Part shown: positions 16,914 through 26,529 of the stretch, one piece after another
Layout: the number at the start of each line of letters is the position of its first letter
Numbering within the stretch: the stretch's first letter is position 1
Origin: an uncultured Alphaproteobacteria bacterium
Lineage (GTDB): Bacteria; Pseudomonadota; Alphaproteobacteria; RF32; CAG-239
Reading direction: 5' to 3'
DNA: 64,000 nucleotides
NCBI GenBank assembly: GCA_944390885.1
Contig: CALXRP010000001.1
Span: 110,906 to 174,905, forward strand
Made by a program: the position numbers and the translations under genes
Notes under the pieces: model-generated
Databases searched by the model: none
The model's input: only the letters and a program-made list of their open reading frames with translations
Told to the model about the DNA's origin: nothing

Positions 16914-17843
16914 TTAGTTCCTGATGTCAATAACGGCCTGAGTCCGCAGTTCTGCTAAATATTGTTGAGAAGTTTCTTCCATCCTTTGATTTTGCAGATA
17001 GTTGATGATTTCTTCTCTGGTCGGCATTTGCGGTTTATCTTTTTTGGGGTCAAAAACTTTGTCCAACTTAAATATGAAATAACCGTCGGCATAGGCGATC
17101 GGATCAGATATTTCTCCTTCTTTCAGGCTGTTTAAGGCTTTTTCAATCGGTACGTTGAGTTTTCCGTAATTTACCCATCCCAGTTTGCCGCCGTTTGAAG
17201 CAGTCGGGCTTTCTGAGAACTGCATGGCATAGAGCTCAAAGCGGGGATCTTTCCTCAGGTTGCTTACTAAATCCTGGATGTTTTTGGCATGTTCTTTTTT
17301 TATGAAGATTTCAGAAATAAAATATTTTGGTGTTGTCAGGTCTTTTTTGGCGTCTTCCATGGCCTTGTTGATTTCAGTCTGGGTTAGGGCGTTGCCCATC
17401 ATCTTACGGCGAACCAATCGACCCCACGCAAGGTCAGCTTTAGCCTGGTTTCGGAAAGTTTCATAGCTGATTCCGGCTTCTCTTAAAATACTTTTCATTT
17501 GTCCGTTAGGAATTTTATTGTTTTTTTCAAACAAGCTTATGGAGCCGCTGATTTCTTTTTCGGTGACCTCAATGTCATTTTTTTCGGCAGATTGCAATTT
17601 TATTTTTTCATCAATCGCGCTGTTTAAAACTCTTTCCAAAATCATATTTCGGGTGTGTTCATTGAAAGGAATTTTGGTTGTGAGGAGAAATAATTTGAGC
17701 TGGTTTTGGAAATCTGCCGAACTGATGATTTCATCGTTTACCGTGGCAACAATTTTCAAAGACTGCTGCGGTTTTGCCTGAGGCTGGGAAATCAGGCTTA
17801 ATGCTGCTATTAAGACGGTAAGGAAAATTTTGGATAGTTTCAT
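16914..17843 (-). CDS. surA: Periplasmic peptidyl-prolyl isomerase / chaperone SurA
   Basis: Outer-membrane-protein chaperone. The 309-residue product has a signal peptide (MKLSKIFLTVLIAAL..., cleavage near residue 23), a SurA_N domain starting KIVATVNDEIIS, and one parvulin domain (about 165-265, with ASNGGKLGWVNYG). E. coli SurA has two parvulin domains; a single one is common in alphaproteobacteria. It sits 13 bp after lptD, whose beta-barrel is a known SurA client, and directly before rsmA; pdxA, often found between them, is absent. Confidence 0.93.
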   Translation of the reverse strand: MKLSKIFLTVLIAALSLISQPQAKPQQSLKIVATVNDEIISSADFQNQLKLFLLTTKIPFNEHTRNMILERVLNSAIDEKIKLQSAEKNDIEVTEKEISGSISLFEKNNKIPNGQMKSILREAGISYETFRNQAKADLAWGRLVRRKMMGNALTQTEINKAMEDAKKDLTTPKYFISEIFIKKEHAKNIQDLVSNLRKDPRFELYAMQFSESPTASNGGKLGWVNYGKLNVPIEKALNSLKEGEISDPIAYADGYFIFKLDKVFDPKKDKPQMPTREEIINYLQNQRMEETSQQYLAELRTQAVIDIRN

Positions 17844-17856
17844 CTGTGGTCTCCTT

Positions 17857-20130
17857 TTATTTTTGGGTTCCGGCTCCGCCCAGAGTTTTTAAGAAGAAAT
17901 TGACGCTGATTTCAAAATCGCCGTCATAATCGGGGCTGTCAGCTTCGTTTCGGTCAGCAACAATCGATAAGGCAAAACATTCGTCTTCATAGGTGAGTAT
18001 TCCGCCGTGTTCAAGAGAAATATCACCTTCTGACAAATCTTGCCGGTTATACAGGCTGAGTGACCAATCGCGAGTAAGGGCCATTCTTACACCGGTATAT
18101 AATTCTTTTCTTTCTCCGTACAAGGAGGATGACGTGTTGTCATTGTCATAGCCTTTCAGGAAAATGTAAGATACATACATTCTTAGGGCTTCCGGCCCAA
18201 AGTCGGCTGATAATTCATTATATTTGAAATCAAGGGAATCTTTATCCAGTTTGAAACGATAGTTTAAATCCAAAAACGGACTCGGAGAGGCATTAATCCG
18301 GCCGACATAGTCACTGAAGCGTCCGCTTTGGTCGTCACTGGTACTGAAGCTGCTGTTTTTATCAAAATTGTAGCTTTGAGCGATAAATGCCGATGTTCGT
18401 CCGGTGCGATTTCCGTAAGCACTCCAGTTAAATCCGTAGCTGATGCGGCTGCCGGTATCGTTGCGGTCGTAGCCGGCATAACGATCAATGTCCAGAATAT
18501 TGGTATCATCAAGTTCGACATCTTGGCTATCGTCATTAGGAATTTTATTTAATTTATTGCCACCGTTAGGGGCTGCGACGGCGACGATTGTCGGTTCGAG
18601 AATCTGACGGGAGCTTTCTGTGGCGCGGATAAACGGAAGCTTCCATTCCAATCCTAACTGCGGGAAGACTCGGGCAACGCCTCCGTCAAAAGTTTCGCCT
18701 TTATAGTTTTTGTAGTCATCAATGTTATACAGGTCTGATTTTACGGAAGCCATTAAACGGTATTTTTCGCCATATTCACTGGTATATGGCAGTACCCAGG
18801 AATTTATCATGGAAATGCGCTGGCTTGAATTTTCATCATCTCGACTGATGATGGCACCGTTAAATGTGTTTTTGTTGTAAGCGCCGTATGGGCCGATTTC
18901 TCCGATGTTTTCGTAATTAAACCATGGCATAATTAATGGTTTGTCAACTTCTTTTAAGTCATAGCTCAGAAGTTTGTAGCTATAGGCTTCAATAGCGGCA
19001 TAATTACGGAAGTCGAATCCTTCAAGTTTGGCGCTGGAGGTTAGCCAGGCATCGTCTTTTTTGGGAAGGGACATGTCTTTCAGATAAACGCGGTCAGAGG
19101 CGTAATTGATATCAAGGTTTCCTACCCAGTAATCGTTAAACTCATAGCGGCCGGTCATGAACAAGCTGCCGCGCTGGCGGTCATCATCGTTGTCTTTCAG
19201 ATAGGTTCCGGTAGCCTCAACTTGCCCATTGGTAAAATATTGACTATAGGTACCGCTTTGAACAATTCCGTGATCACTGCTCAGAATAGGCGAGTAGAGG
19301 AGATTTTGGTTGGGAGAAATGTCCCAAAAATATTTTGGTTGTAAGGCGGCGCCAAGATAAGAATTGCTGCGAAAGCTCGGCATTAAGAAACCACTGCGAC
19401 TTTTTACCGTCGGGTCGGGATGCGAGAAAAACGGCGTATAAAATACCGGAACTCCTTTGAGTTCTATTGTGGCATTTTGGTAATTGACGTTTTTAGCCTC
19501 GGCATCATGTTGGACTTTTGTGGCTTTTATCTGCCAGAGAGGATCTTTTCCGGAACAAACATCACAAGGTGTGTAGACTGCGTTTGTCATCAACTTGTTG
19601 TCTTTGGCAAGCCGACGGAATTTGGTTGCGGCAATGCGGGCTTTGTTTTGCATAATGACTTTGATGTTGTCCATTGATCCCTGAGTCATCTGATCTGTTA
19701 ATTCTACATAATCAGAGAAAACGACATTACCGTCTTTTTCAACCAAAATAACGTTGCCGGTGGCGGTTACGATATCTTCTTTTTGATTATAAATCACTTT
19801 GTCGGCAATAAGAGTCAGATTATTTCTGATAATATTGACATTGCCGGTGGCTGTGACAACTTGCATTTCCTGATTATTTTCAACTTCATCCGCGCTGAAA
19901 TATATTTCTGTTTCCTGATCTTTTTCTTCTGCCGGTGTGCTTAATACAGAGGTTATGTTCATTTGCGGATTGATATTTGCCGCATAAGTCGGTTTTTCAG
20001 GCTTTTGCAGAACAGTTCCCGCTTCCTTTTTTATCGGGTCTTTTTCTATAGCTTCTGCTGCTTCTGTGTTGTTTGCCAAGCAAATCAAAATACTGAAACA
20101 ACTTATCCAGAGAAGGCTTTTTTCAGACAT
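17857..20130 (-). CDS. lptD: LPS-assembly outer-membrane protein LptD
   Basis: Beta-barrel that inserts LPS into the outer leaflet together with LptE. The 757-residue product has a signal peptide, an N-terminal OstA-type beta-jellyroll (about 80-200, with repeated ATGNV strands) and a large C-terminal barrel rich in Tyr, Asp and Ser. One Cys pair is visible in TPCDVCSGKD near residue 190. I start at ATG 20130, which overlaps the lptF stop by 8 bp. Longer in-frame extensions run into lptF. Its partner LptE is encoded at 36 kb in the window. Confidence 0.95.
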   Translation of the reverse strand: MSEKSLLWISCFSILICLANNTEAAEAIEKDPIKKEAGTVLQKPEKPTYAANINPQMNITSVLSTPAEEKDQETEIYFSADEVENNQEMQVVTATGNVNIIRNNLTLIADKVIYNQKEDIVTATGNVILVEKDGNVVFSDYVELTDQMTQGSMDNIKVIMQNKARIAATKFRRLAKDNKLMTNAVYTPCDVCSGKDPLWQIKATKVQHDAEAKNVNYQNATIELKGVPVFYTPFFSHPDPTVKSRSGFLMPSFRSNSYLGAALQPKYFWDISPNQNLLYSPILSSDHGIVQSGTYSQYFTNGQVEATGTYLKDNDDDRQRGSLFMTGRYEFNDYWVGNLDINYASDRVYLKDMSLPKKDDAWLTSSAKLEGFDFRNYAAIEAYSYKLLSYDLKEVDKPLIMPWFNYENIGEIGPYGAYNKNTFNGAIISRDDENSSQRISMINSWVLPYTSEYGEKYRLMASVKSDLYNIDDYKNYKGETFDGGVARVFPQLGLEWKLPFIRATESSRQILEPTIVAVAAPNGGNKLNKIPNDDSQDVELDDTNILDIDRYAGYDRNDTGSRISYGFNWSAYGNRTGRTSAFIAQSYNFDKNSSFSTSDDQSGRFSDYVGRINASPSPFLDLNYRFKLDKDSLDFKYNELSADFGPEALRMYVSYIFLKGYDNDNTSSSLYGERKELYTGVRMALTRDWSLSLYNRQDLSEGDISLEHGGILTYEDECFALSIVADRNEADSPDYDGDFEISVNFFLKTLGGAGTQK

Positions 20131-21250
20131 CGGCAATCTCCGGCGGTTGTCGGCGTTTGACAAACATTCCCGGTGTATAAAACAGCAACAGGTAGATGCA
20201 GACAATAAACGGAAGAATGAGATTGATATACATTAGCGGCAGCAGACCGAGATTTTTGGCAGCAAGATTGCCGAAAGACAGATCCATTGCCTGAAGCAAA
20301 ACCATAGCAATAATGCTGACTGAAATTATCCGGCTTTGTCCGCGGCGGTTAAAATTTCCTACCAGCAGACCGGTACAACCCAAAAGAGCAAAAACAATGT
20401 TGTAAAAAGGGTTGATGATCCGGCGGTGTCCTTCAACAACATAGCGACGTTGGTCTTTTGGGGATAAGGAAGGGTCGTTTTGAGCATTCAGGAGTTCAAA
20501 AAAGCCTTTTTCACGCGCACTGGTATCTTTGCTTTTTTTGTTTCCGCTTAATCCGAAATCAACGGAGTAGCGCTCAAATGCCAGGGAAGAAAACTGGTTG
20601 CCGTTTTTGCTGAGTTCCTGGCGGGAACCGTTGACCATGATAATTTTTGGGCCTTTGTCGGTATAAACAACACGGCCTTTTTCGGCAGAAATGGTTGTTC
20701 TGTTTTGCGGGTTGCGTTCGTCATTTACCAAAATGCCCGACATGGAGCCGTCTTTTTCATGTGTGGTGATAAATACGGTTAGGCCGTTTTGCAGTTCGGT
20801 AAATTCACCTTCACGGAACATCAGGTGCGAAACATCATTTTTTATTTGCCATTCCAGCTCGTTAAAAGCTTTTTCTGCAGCCGGAATTCCGTAATTGTAA
20901 GTATAAACGTTGATGACGTATAAAAATATTCCGATTATCAGCGCCGGTTTGGCTCCCTGCCAAGGACTGATGCCTGCGGATTTGATAACAACGAGTTCCC
21001 GGTCACTGAGCATTCTGTTGTATACAAACAGTACCGCGACAAAGGCACAAATCGGCGACAGTAAAACAAACAAACGCGGCATTAGCAAAGAAGTCAGCTT
21101 TACAAAAAGTCCGATCGGGATCCCTTTATTGGTAATCAAATCGACAAAGCGCAACGACTGCGTCAGCCATAAAATGGAGAGCAGTGAAAAAGTTACCAGC
21201 AGAAACCCGATAAAAATTTGTTTTACTATGTAGCGGTTTAGTTTTTTCAT
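20123..21250 (-). CDS. lptF: LPS export permease LptF
   Basis: One of the two transmembrane subunits of the LptBFG exporter. The 375-residue product has three N-terminal helices, a periplasmic beta-jellyroll (about 135-245) and three C-terminal helices (YjgP/YjgQ family). The start MKKLNRYIVKQIFIGF at 21250 is typical; an earlier in-frame codon at 21268 has no support. It heads an operon with lptD, surA and rsmA. Its partner LptG is encoded 5 kb away on the other strand rather than adjacent. Confidence 0.93.
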   Translation of the reverse strand: MKKLNRYIVKQIFIGFLLVTFSLLSILWLTQSLRFVDLITNKGIPIGLFVKLTSLLMPRLFVLLSPICAFVAVLFVYNRMLSDRELVVIKSAGISPWQGAKPALIIGIFLYVINVYTYNYGIPAAEKAFNELEWQIKNDVSHLMFREGEFTELQNGLTVFITTHEKDGSMSGILVNDERNPQNRTTISAEKGRVVYTDKGPKIIMVNGSRQELSKNGNQFSSLAFERYSVDFGLSGNKKSKDTSAREKGFFELLNAQNDPSLSPKDQRRYVVEGHRRIINPFYNIVFALLGCTGLLVGNFNRRGQSRIISVSIIAMVLLQAMDLSFGNLAAKNLGLLPLMYINLILPFIVCIYLLLFYTPGMFVKRRQPPEIADV

Positions 21251-21325
21251 AAGCGGAATTATAAACAAAATTATTAATAAAAAAACAATTTTTTTATCTT
21301 TTTTGTGTCTTTTCAGGTTTTTTTG

Positions 21326-22231
21326 CTATTTCTTAGAAACTTTTTCCGGTAAACGGTTGTAAATCAGACTGCTGAGCCGTTCGGGAAGAATTGAAACCAG
21401 CCAGGCCCCGAATCTGAGCGGCCAGGGAAAAGATATGAGGCCGATGTTTTTTTCAATCCGTTCCGCAATAATGGCGGCAGCTTTTTCCGCCGGCATAAAA
21501 AACGGCATCGGGCAAGTGTTTTGATCGGTAATCCGGGATTTTACGAATCCGGGACAAATGACGCTGATATTTATGCCCAAGGGTTTTAGACGTCCACGTA
21601 ATGCAGCCCCCCAAGCTTTGACACAGGCTTTTGAGGCAGAATAGGAAGGGCAGGCCGGCAAGCCGTGGTATCCGGCAATCGAACTGACAATTGCAATGGC
21701 TTTGCGGTCACTTTTGTATAATTCACAGCCGATGTCGCCGAGATATTTTTTGCTAAACATGTCGCGGAAAAAGGCTCTTTTTTTGGCTTTTGTTCGGGCA
21801 ATAAATTGGTCCAGGGAAGAATTCGGGTTTTGTTTGGAGAGGCGTTCCCGGCGTTCTTGGTAAATCTTAACAGCCGGAAGCACCGTGTTGATAACGCCAA
21901 AGACGTTGGTGTTGAAAGTGTTATATATGTTTTCTTCCGTTTCGGTAACGGCTGCGACCCCGGCATTGGCGATAACCAGATTGATGTCGGCGATTTTTTC
22001 ACATTGTTCCATCCAGGCCTTTATTTGTTGTCGGTCGGTAACATCTATGACGGAAGCGTGTACGACAGTTTCATATTTTTGGCAGAGGACGCGGGTTTCG
22101 TTAAGTCGTTCTTCATTACGACCGCAGATAAAGAGGTTTTTAGCACCGTTTTGGGCATAATAAATCGCCAAAGCCTGCCCAATTCCGCTGCTGGCGCCGG
22201 TAATCAGAATATTTTGGCCTTTTTTAATCAT
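21326..22231 (-). CDS. Short-chain dehydrogenase/reductase with an internal insertion
   Basis: A 301-residue Rossmann-fold oxidoreductase. The NAD(P) motif TGASSGIG (11-18), the NAG motif (IANAG), a catalytic Ser in IVSSIAG, and YSASK are all present, followed by CPGFVKS. Between the NAG strand and the catalytic Ser there is an extra basic stretch of about 45 residues (about 130-175, with ERRERLSKQ and RTKAKKRAFF) that most SDR proteins lack. A hydrophobic C-terminal region (WPLRFGAWLVS) may touch the membrane. Substrate unknown. Monocistronic, divergent from yicC. Confidence 0.85.
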   Translation of the reverse strand: MIKKGQNILITGASSGIGQALAIYYAQNGAKNLFICGRNEERLNETRVLCQKYETVVHASVIDVTDRQQIKAWMEQCEKIADINLVIANAGVAAVTETEENIYNTFNTNVFGVINTVLPAVKIYQERRERLSKQNPNSSLDQFIARTKAKKRAFFRDMFSKKYLGDIGCELYKSDRKAIAIVSSIAGYHGLPACPSYSASKACVKAWGAALRGRLKPLGINISVICPGFVKSRITDQNTCPMPFFMPAEKAAAIIAERIEKNIGLISFPWPLRFGAWLVSILPERLSSLIYNRLPEKVSKK

Positions 22232-22306
22232 GTCTTCCTCAAAAAGTAAAAGCTTGTTAATGATTATCAGGTATATTACTAAAAAATTTTAGCAGGAGAT
22301 TATATT

Positions 22307-23212
22307 TTGTATATATCCAGTATGACCGGTTTTGCAAGAAAAAACAGCAATTATTCCGCCGGTAAAATTATGTATTCCTGGGTTTGGGAGATCAAATCCG
22401 TTAACGGAAAATCGTTGGACGTGAAGGCTAAATTGCCGGCGAATCTTGAGAGTTTGACCCTGTTGCTGAAAAATGCCGCCGGAGATATTTTGAACCGCGG
22501 CAGTATTAATGCCTTTTTGGAATTTTCAACATCCGGGAGTGAGCAGAATATCCGGATTAATAAAGATCTGATGCGTGAGTTGGCGGCGGCAGCGGCGGAT
22601 TTGTATGAAGAGAGCGAAGGTAGGCTTGAAAAACCTTCTGCTTCGGATATTCTCGGTATTAAAGGTGTGGTGGAAATTGAGGAATATCTGCCGGATGAAG
22701 AAGAGCAGGAGAAACTGCAACAGGCTTTGTTGCAATCTTTTACCGAGACTTGTCGGGAACTACAAACGAATCGGGAGGCTGAAGGAAACAGGATTAAGAA
22801 TGTGTTGTCGGGGATTTTGAATCAGATCCGTGATGATGTCTTAAAAGCAGAAAAAATAGCTTTCTCTTTGCCGGATGTTTTGAAGCAAAAGTTAAAAGAA
22901 CAGATTTCTTTGTTGCTGGAACCTTCGGAAGGAATCAGCGAAGACCGTCTGGCGCAGGAAATTGTTTTGCAGGTGAATCGCAGTGACGTGAGGGAAGAAC
23001 TTGATCGTCTGAAAGCTCATATCCGGGCGGCGGAAGAAATGTTGGAGCAAGGTGGCGTTATCGGTCGGCGGTTGGATTTTTTATGTCAGGAACTTAACCG
23101 GGAAGCCAATACGTTGTGTTCAAAATCAGCGGATACCGGGCTGACGAATCTGGGAATGGATTTGAAAGTTCTGATCGAACAATTCAGGGAACAAGTACAA
23201 AATATCGAGTGA
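22307..23212 (+). CDS. yicC: YicC-family endoribonuclease
   Basis: YicC proteins are RNases that act on mRNA and small RNA. The 301-residue product has the N-terminal SMTGFAR motif, the WEIKSVNGKSLD segment, and the C-terminal signature GRRLDFLCQELNREANT. The start appears to be TTG at 22307, eight bases after AGGAG; an ATG five codons later is possible. It is followed after 7 bp by gmk, the standard partner gene. Confidence 0.93.
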   Translation: MYISSMTGFARKNSNYSAGKIMYSWVWEIKSVNGKSLDVKAKLPANLESLTLLLKNAAGDILNRGSINAFLEFSTSGSEQNIRINKDLMRELAAAAADLYEESEGRLEKPSASDILGIKGVVEIEEYLPDEEEQEKLQQALLQSFTETCRELQTNREAEGNRIKNVLSGILNQIRDDVLKAEKIAFSLPDVLKQKLKEQISLLLEPSEGISEDRLAQEIVLQVNRSDVREELDRLKAHIRAAEEMLEQGGVIGRRLDFLCQELNREANTLCSKSADTGLTNLGMDLKVLIEQFREQVQNIE

Positions 23213-23219
23213 GGTTAAT

Positions 23220-23885
23220 ATGTCTGAAGTTATAGAGAGATTGAAACAAGTCCGCAAAGGGGCAATGTTTATTATTGAAGGTCCTTCGGGAATCGGCAAG
23301 GGAACGGTTGTCAAAGAGTTGTTAAAGCGTGACAGCAACATCAAGTTTTCCGTTTCGGTTACGACCCGGGAAAAACGGGTCGGAGAGCAAGACGGCGTGG
23401 ATTATTATTTTATCAATGATCAGCAGTATGATGAGTTTTTGGCGCAAGATGCTTTTTATGAATATGTTAATTCGGAATACGGGCCGCGTTACGGGACATT
23501 GCGTTCCGAAGTTGACAGTTTTATCAATGTTGGGCAGGATGTGTTGTTTGACATGGATTGGCTCGGCGCCCGCCAGATGCGCGAAAAAGCCAAAGACGAT
23601 GTGGTAACGATTTATCTTCTGCCGCCATCAATTAAGGTTTTGCGCGAGCGGCTGGAAAAGCGCGGGACAGATTCAAAGGAGACAATAGAAAAGAGGATGA
23701 GCGTTCTTTTGGACAAGATGAGCCATTGGAACGAGTTTGATTATGTGATTGTAAACGAGAATCTGGAAGATACAGTGTTTAAAATCCAAAAAATTATTTC
23801 CGGAGAAAGAATGAAGAGAGTCCGTCAGATCGGGCTGCCCGGTTTTGTTAAAGAACTGGTGGAAGAGGCCAAAGGCGGAAAATAG
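23220..23885 (+). CDS. gmk: Guanylate kinase
   Basis: Converts GMP to GDP. The 221-residue product has the P-loop GPSGIGKGT (20-28), the GMP-binding SVTTREKR and GVDYYF motifs, and the YGT loop of the guanylate-kinase fold. It starts at an ATG after GAGGTTAAT and is cotranscribed with yicC. It ends 3 bp from a convergent gene. Confidence 0.95.
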   Translation: MSEVIERLKQVRKGAMFIIEGPSGIGKGTVVKELLKRDSNIKFSVSVTTREKRVGEQDGVDYYFINDQQYDEFLAQDAFYEYVNSEYGPRYGTLRSEVDSFINVGQDVLFDMDWLGARQMREKAKDDVVTIYLLPPSIKVLRERLEKRGTDSKETIEKRMSVLLDKMSHWNEFDYVIVNENLEDTVFKIQKIISGERMKRVRQIGLPGFVKELVEEAKGGK

Positions 23886-23888
23886 CGT

Positions 23889-24473
23889 TTATTGTTCTGT
23901 TTCTTCTTCCGGCGGAATGTATGCTTTTATCTGCTGTCGTTGTTCGGGTTTCATAACCTTATAAACAGCGGCGGCATTTTTTTCGGCTTCCGGGACTTTC
24001 AGAAAAATGGCTTGTTGATATAGATTAAATGCGTGAACCAAATCTTGAGGAATTCCGATGCCGCGGGCGTTCATCCAGGCATAAATCTCAACGGCGTGCG
24101 GGTCATTGTCGGCTACACGCATTAGAATCTCATCCAGTTCAGCCGGCGTGACACGGTTTTCTTTGACGGCGCGAATTGCTTTGTCCCATTTACGCTGGCG
24201 GGCAATTCTGGCTTCTTCTTCAATTTTATATTTGTCTGTCAACGGGATTTGATAAGGTGAAATAGCCGGTTCTTCGGCTTTAATGACAAGAGGTGCTTCC
24301 TTAATGCCGTCTTCAATTAAGACATCGGGAATTTTGCGATTTTTTACATAAAGCGGCAGATAACCTTCGTTATCGGATTTTACCAAGTCGCGGTAAATCT
24401 CGTCCAGACTGGTACTATGCGCCGGTTTGACGAACAAAAAGGCGAGAAGTGTAAAAAATGCCAGCTTTTTCAT
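23889..24473 (-). CDS. Periplasmic Sel1-like repeat protein
   Basis: A 194-residue protein with a signal peptide (MKKLAFFTLLAFLFVKPAHS, cleavage near residue 20). Residues about 100-180 resemble a Sel1/TPR-like helical pair, including HAVEIYAWMNARGIGIPQD and HAFNLYQQA. Such repeats usually bind proteins. It is convergent with gmk and monocistronic. The exact role is unknown. Confidence 0.7.
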   Translation of the reverse strand: MKKLAFFTLLAFLFVKPAHSTSLDEIYRDLVKSDNEGYLPLYVKNRKIPDVLIEDGIKEAPLVIKAEEPAISPYQIPLTDKYKIEEEARIARQRKWDKAIRAVKENRVTPAELDEILMRVADNDPHAVEIYAWMNARGIGIPQDLVHAFNLYQQAIFLKVPEAEKNAAAVYKVMKPEQRQQIKAYIPPEEETEQ

Positions 24474-24598
24474 TTTCCTTGTGTCTTTTTCCTTAATTTT
24501 ATTGTAATACTACTCAAGACTTGCTACATATTAAAGCAATATTTATGGCTTATAAACAAGGCGCAATATGATTTTTATCAGGCCGCCGGGAGGTAAAA

Positions 24599-25528
24599 AT
24601 GAAAAAAATTTATAATTCGATTACGGAAATGGTCGGGCATACCCCGTTGCTCAAACTTTCCCGTTTGGCAAAAAAATATAAGCTGAAAGCTCGTCTTTTG
24701 GGAAAATGTGAGGCTTATAACCCGGTATTTTCAATTAAAGACCGGGTGGCTAAACAAATGCTTGAAACGGCCGAAAAATCTGGAAAAATTAATGAAGAAA
24801 CCGTTTTTGTGGAGGCAACATCCGGCAATACAGGGATTGCTTTGGCGGCCATGTGTGCGGCAAAAGGGTATAAGCTGGTGATTACCATGCCGGAAAATAT
24901 GTCAAAAGAGCGGATTATGCTGATGCGTCTGTTTGGAACGGAAGTGATATTGACACCGGCAGAAGACGGAATGGCCGGAGCTATTGCCAAAGCCGATATG
25001 CTGGCGGAAAAGAATCGAAACGTTATTTTGTTGAGGCAATTTGAGAATCAGGCTAATCCGGATGCGCACAAGTTTGGGACCGGTATTGAGATTTTTGAGG
25101 ATACCGGCGGCGAGGTGGATGCGGTTGTCATTGCAGTCGGTACGGCCGGGACTTTGAACGGTGTGGCTTCGACTTTGAAAAGTTATAATCCGGAGCTTTT
25201 TGTGGCTGCCGTCGAGCCGAAAAGCAGTGCGGTATTGAATGGCGGAGAAAAAGGTGCGCATAAAATTCCGGGTATCGGCGCCGGTTTTGTTCCAAAGTTT
25301 TATGATGCGGGACTGGTTGATGAAGTTTTTGATATTTCTGATGAGGCTGCGGCTGAAACGGCCAAAGAATGTGCCCGAACGGAAGGTCTTCCGGTCGGTA
25401 TTTCTGCCGGTGCGGCACTGGCGGCTGCTCTTGAACTCGGACAGCGCGACGAGATGAAAGGCAAAGTAATTGCTGTCATTTTGCCTGATTCTGCCGAAAG
25501 ATATCTTTCAACCGGATTTTTGGATTAG
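24599..25528 (+). CDS. cysK: Cysteine synthase (O-acetylserine sulfhydrylase)
   Basis: PLP enzyme that makes cysteine from O-acetylserine and sulfide. The 309-residue product has the PLP lysine Lys47 in SIKDR, the TSGNTGIAL loop, a glycine-rich GTAGTLNG phosphate-binding loop and GISAGAALA near the C-terminus. A good GGAGG precedes the ATG. It is followed after 10 bp by a prephenate dehydrogenase gene. CysK and CysM types are hard to tell apart from sequence alone; general features favour CysK. Confidence 0.9.
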   Translation: MKKIYNSITEMVGHTPLLKLSRLAKKYKLKARLLGKCEAYNPVFSIKDRVAKQMLETAEKSGKINEETVFVEATSGNTGIALAAMCAAKGYKLVITMPENMSKERIMLMRLFGTEVILTPAEDGMAGAIAKADMLAEKNRNVILLRQFENQANPDAHKFGTGIEIFEDTGGEVDAVVIAVGTAGTLNGVASTLKSYNPELFVAAVEPKSSAVLNGGEKGAHKIPGIGAGFVPKFYDAGLVDEVFDISDEAAAETAKECARTEGLPVGISAGAALAAALELGQRDEMKGKVIAVILPDSAERYLSTGFLD

Positions 25529-25538
25529 GAAGCAGAAT

Positions 25539-26465
25539 ATGTTATTTCACAGGGTTGCAATTGTCGGTATCGGGCTAATCGGCTCGTCTTTGGCAAGAGT
25601 TCTTAAGCATAATCGTTTGGCAGAAACAATAGTTGTTTACGACAAGAATCCGGAATATGGAAAAAAAGCCGTGGAAATCGGTATTGCGGATGAAAATGCC
25701 GGGAGTGCGGCTGCCGCTGCTGCCGGGGCTGATCTTGTCGTTCTTTCGACCCCGGTCGGTGCTTATGGTGAAATCAGCAAAGAGATTATGCCGGTTTTGA
25801 AAAAAGGAACAATTGTTACCGATGTCGGTTCGGTTAAAAAATATGCCATTGCAGAAATAGAAAAGTATATTCCGGCTGACAGCGGCATTGTTTATGTTCC
25901 CGGGCATCCGGTGGCCGGTACGGAAAAATCCGGTCCGGAAGCCGGTTTTTTGGAATTGTTTGAAGGGCGCTGGTGTATTTTGACGCCCGGAAAATTTGCA
26001 ACACCGGAGGCGGTAGAAAAGATTTCTGAAATGTGGCGGGCTGCCAAGATGAAGATTGATACCATGACGCCAGAGCACCATGACAAGGTGATGGCGGCGG
26101 TTTCGCATCTTCCGCACCTGATTGCTTTTTCTATTGTCGGGACGGTAGCTGATTTGGAGGGGTATGAACAGCAGGAAATTATTAAGTATTCTGCTTCCGG
26201 TTTTCGGGATTTTACTCGTATTGCCGGTTCTGATCCGACAATGTGGCGGGATATTCTGCTGAACAATAAAGAAACAATTTTGGAGCTTATTCAACGCTTT
26301 GTTGAGGATTTGATCGCTTTGGAGCGCAATATCCGCTGGGATGAAGGAAACAAACTGTTTGAGCTTTTTTCCCGTACGCAGAAAATCCGCAAAGAGGTTA
26401 TTGAGGCCAAGCAAGATCAGCCGGAAATCGAGAAGAAGATTTTGGCTGAAATTAACCGCGAATAA
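25539..26465 (+). CDS. tyrC: Prephenate/arogenate dehydrogenase
   Basis: NAD-dependent oxidative step of tyrosine synthesis. The 308-residue product starts MLFHRVAIVGIGLIGSSLAR, with the GxGxxG dinucleotide motif at residues 10-15, and has the GHPVAGTEKSG and HDKVMAAVSHLPH motifs of the TyrA family. No chorismate mutase or ACT domain is fused. AGGA precedes ATG 25539, 10 bp after cysK. Whether it prefers prephenate or arogenate cannot be read from sequence. Confidence 0.9.
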   Translation: MLFHRVAIVGIGLIGSSLARVLKHNRLAETIVVYDKNPEYGKKAVEIGIADENAGSAAAAAAGADLVVLSTPVGAYGEISKEIMPVLKKGTIVTDVGSVKKYAIAEIEKYIPADSGIVYVPGHPVAGTEKSGPEAGFLELFEGRWCILTPGKFATPEAVEKISEMWRAAKMKIDTMTPEHHDKVMAAVSHLPHLIAFSIVGTVADLEGYEQQEIIKYSASGFRDFTRIAGSDPTMWRDILLNNKETILELIQRFVEDLIALERNIRWDEGNKLFELFSRTQKIRKEVIEAKQDQPEIEKKILAEINRE

Positions 26466-26529
26466 TAGTCTTGATAAATAAAAGATTATTTTATATTCTG
26501 AACAGAAACGAACTAACGATTGGATAACA

